From positions 1 through 7,951 of the forward strand of contig JAESQE010000537.1 in NCBI GenBank assembly GCA_016765335.1: 7,951 bases of DNA, read 5' to 3'. Position 1 is the stretch's first letter, and each line of letters begins with the position of its first letter. The notes beneath the pieces were generated by a model, which saw only the letters and a list, made by a program, of their open reading frames with translations, was not told where the DNA came from and made no database searches. Source of the DNA: Planctomycetaceae bacterium (GTDB lineage: Bacteria; Planctomycetota; Planctomycetia; Planctomycetales; Planctomycetaceae). Below, piece after piece: positions 4,468-7,951 of this stretch. The position numbers and the translations under genes are program-made.

Positions 4468-7400
4468 TTAACTCACAGGGTTATTCCAGGCGGCTGGGAG
4501 ATCGCGGATGTGGAGGTCTGTTTGCGGGAAGGCGATTTCGACACCAGCTTCTGCAAACCTTTTATTGATCGAGGTATGCAAGCGATGAATCGTTTCCATG
4601 CGGTTATTCATATTTTCCAAGTAAGTCCGCATCACAAAATTTAATGTGCTATCACCAAAGGCTTCAAACGTAACCATTGTCGATGGATCATCAAGAACCT
4701 CTGGGTCTTGTTTGGCGATATCAAATAATAACTCGCGGACTTGATCAGTATCAGATCCGTAAGCCACACCGACCGGAATTACCACACGATTGAGTGTGTC
4801 ACTCAGCGTCCAATTCAACAGTCTGCCGGTGATGATTTCTTTGTTGGGAACCAAATATTCTTTTCGATCCCAATCAGTGATTGTTGAAGCTCGAATGCGA
4901 ATTTTTGTGACTGTACCAGTCACTCCTTCGATTGTCACGACATCGCCAATACGAATTGGGCGTTCAAACAGAATGATCAATCCGGAAATGAAGTTGGCAA
5001 AGATATCCTGTAAACCAAAACTCAAACCAAACGTCAACGCAGCTGCCAGCCATTGTATTTGTTCCCAGCGGAAACCGAGAAACCCAAACACATACACAGA
5101 ACCGACAATCGTCACGATATAGCCAATGACACTGGTCAAGGCATAGCGGACAGATTGATCCAGTCCAATTCGCTGCAAGATGGAAAAGTCTATCATCCCG
5201 GGCAAGTTACGCGTCAAGCCAATGGTTACTAAACAAATAAAGATTGCGAACCCCAAATCAATCGGCGAGACAGCTTCTCTCACTTCTTCTATCACATACT
5301 TTCCATCTGCCCCCAGGCTTTCCTTCTGAACGACTTTGTCCCAAACTGATATTTCATCGAGATATTCAATCGCGGGCATTGTATCCCCCCAGATGAACCA
5401 TAGCCCCATCAGTAAAGGTAGAAAAACCGCAGAATTGATTAGTCTTAGCGTCTGTTGTTCTCGTTTTTTCTCATCTGATTTTTGTTCTTGCTCTAGCAGT
5501 TGTCTTTGCAAATCCATCGACTCTGAGCCATCACTTGGCTGTTGTCGCCGGGCACGCAGGACGTAAATGTGAAACCAGCGCTGAGCAATGCGGAACCAGC
5601 GAATGGCCAACGCCCAACCGAAAAACAGAACGGACAATAGAAATATCGTTAACAGAAATCGCCATGACAACTGACTGGCTGTGTAATAGTATCCGGTCCA
5701 GGCAAGGACTGCCAAGATGAGAGGAAACAGCGTTGCAAACGGGTACCACAGCCAACGGGATTTTGCGATATAAACAGCCTGATCAAGAAGAAACACTTCA
5801 CGCATGAGTTGACTTTTGGGATTCAACACGCGACGAAAATACAAACAACAAGTAAGCATTCCAGCACAAAAGAAAATTCTTTCCAATACCAGACGGTCCA
5901 GGTCAGTTGTCAGATTGTTGAGTAAAGTGACAACAAAGAATAGAGGCAGAATAATCAGAATAAAGGACAAGAAATCACGTCGAACTCGCGTTGAAATGAC
6001 AAACGGTGCGTTGAAATAAGATTCCACCAAGCCATTCTTTCGGCAACATTGCCTGAAGAATTGCAGAATCGCAAACGCGATGCCAATTGTAATCAGTGCA
6101 TTGGAAAACGCCTCACGAAACAGATTGTTATCATCAATCTCTCCCAGTCTCCAGCCAACAAATAACAGAAGCAGTGGTCCTGGTACAGCCATCAGAATTG
6201 TCAGCAGGAACACTCGCAACGTCAGCACAATATCCGCAGACTTTCCAGATTGGTTTCGTCCTGCAATTGCCGTCAGTTCTTGCCCCGCGCGAATACGCAA
6301 CAGCAACAGCAACAGCCAAATAATCACAGCAGCTAAATGCACATAAACGTGTTCTTGTAGATCGCTGCGGTAGAGAGGCACAAGCTGGCGAAAATCATCT
6401 TGTGTAAACGGATAATCGGCTTTTTGAATCAGAACGCCAAGCGATGCAGGCCCGATCATGCTATCGCTTCGGATCCAAAAAATACGCTGTCGGATAAAAT
6501 TACGATAATTATCAACGGTATCCACCAGTGAATTCTGAGAAGCGTGCAGCGCTGTCAATGAATCTAAATATTGAGTGTATTCCGAATCCAGATTTTCAGC
6601 AGTGTTTCTTTTTTGAATAAGTAACTCTTCTAATTTATCCTCAACAAGGTTTCCGAGCCACGCTGTGTTTTCTTTTTGAGCTTTTAATTGCTGTTGAATT
6701 TGTAATTCTGACTCTTCTACAAGCTGTTCAATATTAATGAGATCCCGAGACACTGCACGCAAATCAAACAGCTGGTAGGTCACCTCATTAATCTGGCTAC
6801 TTCTTTGCCCAAGTTCTTTTCGATGTTCTTCAATGTCGGGAAGGTCATACAATTGTCTCAAAAGCGACAACGCAAAAACCTGGCTTTTGCCGGCTGTGCT
6901 TCGATCTTTATTCTGAGCAAGTTGCTCGTCTTCACTTACATCTTTTAGAATCTCACTGACTACTTTCTGACGTTCTTTAATTTTTTGGGTATCACGAATT
7001 AAGCTTTGGATTTTCTCGGTATATTTTTTAATTTCCTCACTCTGTGCCTGAAGCAAGGGAATCGACTGTTCCTCTTCCAGTTCCATTAACTCTCGTTGAG
7101 TTTCTTCCAGTTTCTTTTTAGCCAACGCTGCCTGGATCAACTCGAACTGTTTTTTTTGAAGAGCAGATTTCTTTGTCCATAATTCCAGTTCCTGAATCAA
7201 AAACCGAGCACTTTTTTCTTCATCGAACCGGTTCAATTCTTCTTTAACAGCTTCGGATTCCACGTTGAGCATTTCGAGCTGCAATTGGTTATGAATCCGA
7301 ACTGCTTCTGTGACTTCGGCTGGTTCATTGGCAGCTGGAGCAGTTGCGATTTGCTCCTGCACATCTTTGAGCCGGGTGGCATGAGTCGCTTGCAGTTCGA

Positions 7401-7950
7401 CAAGTCTCTTTCGTTCTTGAACTCTCTGATTGACTGCTTGCCCGGCTATTGATTGCGAAAGTTCGAATTCTTTGAGCGTTCCCATTGCCTTGGCTGCGAG
7501 CTGCTCAATCTGTTTCGAGTCCATCGAATCAGAAATTTCAAATGGCAGTTCAACAGGTAACTCAGACAGCGTTTTTTTAATTTCTTCAACCCGGTCAACC
7601 AACGTCTTTGCCGAATTGCGGTTTTCAACTGTTCTTGCGCGATACTCCGCTATCTTTTGCAAAGCATTAACTGCCTGTTGATACGTCGTTACGATTTGAG
7701 ATTGAACAACTTCATCCAACGCATCGTCTTTTTCGATCGCTTCGATCTTGGCTTTCAAGTCCTCAGAAGTGACTCGACTGATTGGATTTCTGGTCTCAAT
7801 CGTTGTTGACGTTTTGACCTTTTCTTCAGGATCAGCAGTCTCCTGTGCGCTCAGATCATTTTGATGCAGCAACAACATGGCTAGCAAAAAAATTGCAACG
7901 CAATGTAGCAGGCCAGAAATCCAATTTTGTCGCTGTTCGATTTGATTCAT
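4468..7950 (-). CDS. Large MscS-family mechanosensitive channel (MscK/MscM-like)
   Basis: This is a tension-gated inner-membrane channel that releases solutes on osmotic downshift. The 1160 residues match the size and layout of E. coli MscK (1120) and MscM (1107). Residues about 11-28 form a signal-peptide core, with probable cleavage after LSA (33-35). A largely helical, Glu/Lys/Gln-rich periplasmic region with coiled-coil character follows (about 60-490). About eleven membrane segments come next (near 537-553, 577-599, 614-632, 658-678, 690-706, 735-752, 765-783, 836-855, 897-913, 937-957, 965-993). The last is the pore helix, in the signature LTFGLSFGLQDIFANFISGL (972-991), with LFERPIRIGD (994-1003) leading into the beta domain (GVTGTVTKIRIRASTI, 1009-1024; VPNKEI, 1034-1039) and the C-terminal cage, ending near FPQTDLHIR (1141-1149). 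A charged cytoplasmic linker lies at about 798-832. The ATG at 7950-7948 is one base from the window edge, but the signal peptide placement indicates the true N terminus. TAA is at 4470-4468. Gating ligand or ion preference cannot be read from sequence. Confidence 0.94.
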   Translation of the reverse strand: MNQIEQRQNWISGLLHCVAIFLLAMLLLHQNDLSAQETADPEEKVKTSTTIETRNPISRVTSEDLKAKIEAIEKDDALDEVVQSQIVTTYQQAVNALQKIAEYRARTVENRNSAKTLVDRVEEIKKTLSELPVELPFEISDSMDSKQIEQLAAKAMGTLKEFELSQSIAGQAVNQRVQERKRLVELQATHATRLKDVQEQIATAPAANEPAEVTEAVRIHNQLQLEMLNVESEAVKEELNRFDEEKSARFLIQELELWTKKSALQKKQFELIQAALAKKKLEETQRELMELEEEQSIPLLQAQSEEIKKYTEKIQSLIRDTQKIKERQKVVSEILKDVSEDEQLAQNKDRSTAGKSQVFALSLLRQLYDLPDIEEHRKELGQRSSQINEVTYQLFDLRAVSRDLINIEQLVEESELQIQQQLKAQKENTAWLGNLVEDKLEELLIQKRNTAENLDSEYTQYLDSLTALHASQNSLVDTVDNYRNFIRQRIFWIRSDSMIGPASLGVLIQKADYPFTQDDFRQLVPLYRSDLQEHVYVHLAAVIIWLLLLLLRIRAGQELTAIAGRNQSGKSADIVLTLRVFLLTILMAVPGPLLLLFVGWRLGEIDDNNLFREAFSNALITIGIAFAILQFFRQCCRKNGLVESYFNAPFVISTRVRRDFLSFILIILPLFFVVTLLNNLTTDLDRLVLERIFFCAGMLTCCLYFRRVLNPKSQLMREVFLLDQAVYIAKSRWLWYPFATLFPLILAVLAWTGYYYTASQLSWRFLLTIFLLSVLFFGWALAIRWFRIAQRWFHIYVLRARRQQPSDGSESMDLQRQLLEQEQKSDEKKREQQTLRLINSAVFLPLLMGLWFIWGDTMPAIEYLDEISVWDKVVQKESLGADGKYVIEEVREAVSPIDLGFAIFICLVTIGLTRNLPGMIDFSILQRIGLDQSVRYALTSVIGYIVTIVGSVYVFGFLGFRWEQIQWLAAALTFGLSFGLQDIFANFISGLIILFERPIRIGDVVTIEGVTGTVTKIRIRASTITDWDRKEYLVPNKEIITGRLLNWTLSDTLNRVVIPVGVAYGSDTDQVRELLFDIAKQDPEVLDDPSTMVTFEAFGDSTLNFVMRTYLENMNNRMETIHRLHTSINKRFAEAGVEIAFPQTDLHIRDLPAAWNNPVS

Positions 7951-7951
7951 C

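Noticed and set aside
6299..6317. AACAGC triplet-like repeat
   Set aside because: It encodes the run of leucines in a membrane segment of the channel (residues about 545-551), which explains the pattern.
4468..7950. Possible fusion of two separate genes (coiled-coil protein plus small MscS)
   Set aside because: The single long frame with signal peptide, periplasmic helical region and eleven membrane segments matches the known MscK/MscM layout, so no fusion needs to be invoked.

Overview
All six genes in this window lie on the minus strand, so transcription runs from high to low coordinates. In that order they are: a large MscK/MscM-like mechanosensitive channel (7950-4468, apparently complete), a multi-pass membrane protein with an HTTM/DoxX-like look (4402-3152), a small degenerate receiver-domain protein (2911-2522), an Mrp/ApbC-type P-loop ATPase (2448-1378), SufE (1323-868) and the N-terminal two thirds of the cysteine desulfurase SufS (770-1, running off the left edge). 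No rRNA, tRNA, CRISPR array, transposase or phage gene was seen.

The organism is a bacterium of moderate GC. The giant MscS channel, the poorly conserved membrane gene, weak Shine-Dalgarno sequences and repeat-rich spacers would fit a member of the Planctomycetota, but this is an impression from the sequence, not a demonstrated assignment.

The mrp-sufE-sufS block is a coherent iron-sulfur cluster module. SufS removes sulfur from cysteine as a persulfide, SufE accepts and relays it, and Mrp-type ATPases carry or transfer clusters. The spacers are 54 bp (mrp-sufE) and 97 bp (sufE-sufS). SufBCD are not in view. This Mrp lacks the C-terminal CxxC that normally bridges the cluster. The receiver-like gene sits 73 bp upstream of mrp and may share its transcript. 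The channel and the HTTM-like gene have no obvious functional link to the Suf block.

The least ordinary content is in the spacers. Three arrays of a 7-bp repeat (TTAGGCG / TTAGGAA type) lie at 2917-2953, 3135-3169 and 4407-4456. Two of them sit 4-5 bp upstream of a start codon, in the same orientation relative to the gene, and place an in-frame TAA just before it. The third overlaps the end of the membrane gene and supplies its stop codon and last residues. The first two arrays contain a perfect 22-bp inverted repeat bounding a 237-bp spacer, which also holds three consecutive hairpins (3050-3102) and a 10-bp-period repeat. A separate 9-bp-period repeat occupies the leader of sufS (797-832). 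These look like dispersed intergenic repeat families, and the 237-bp unit could be a non-autonomous fold-back element.
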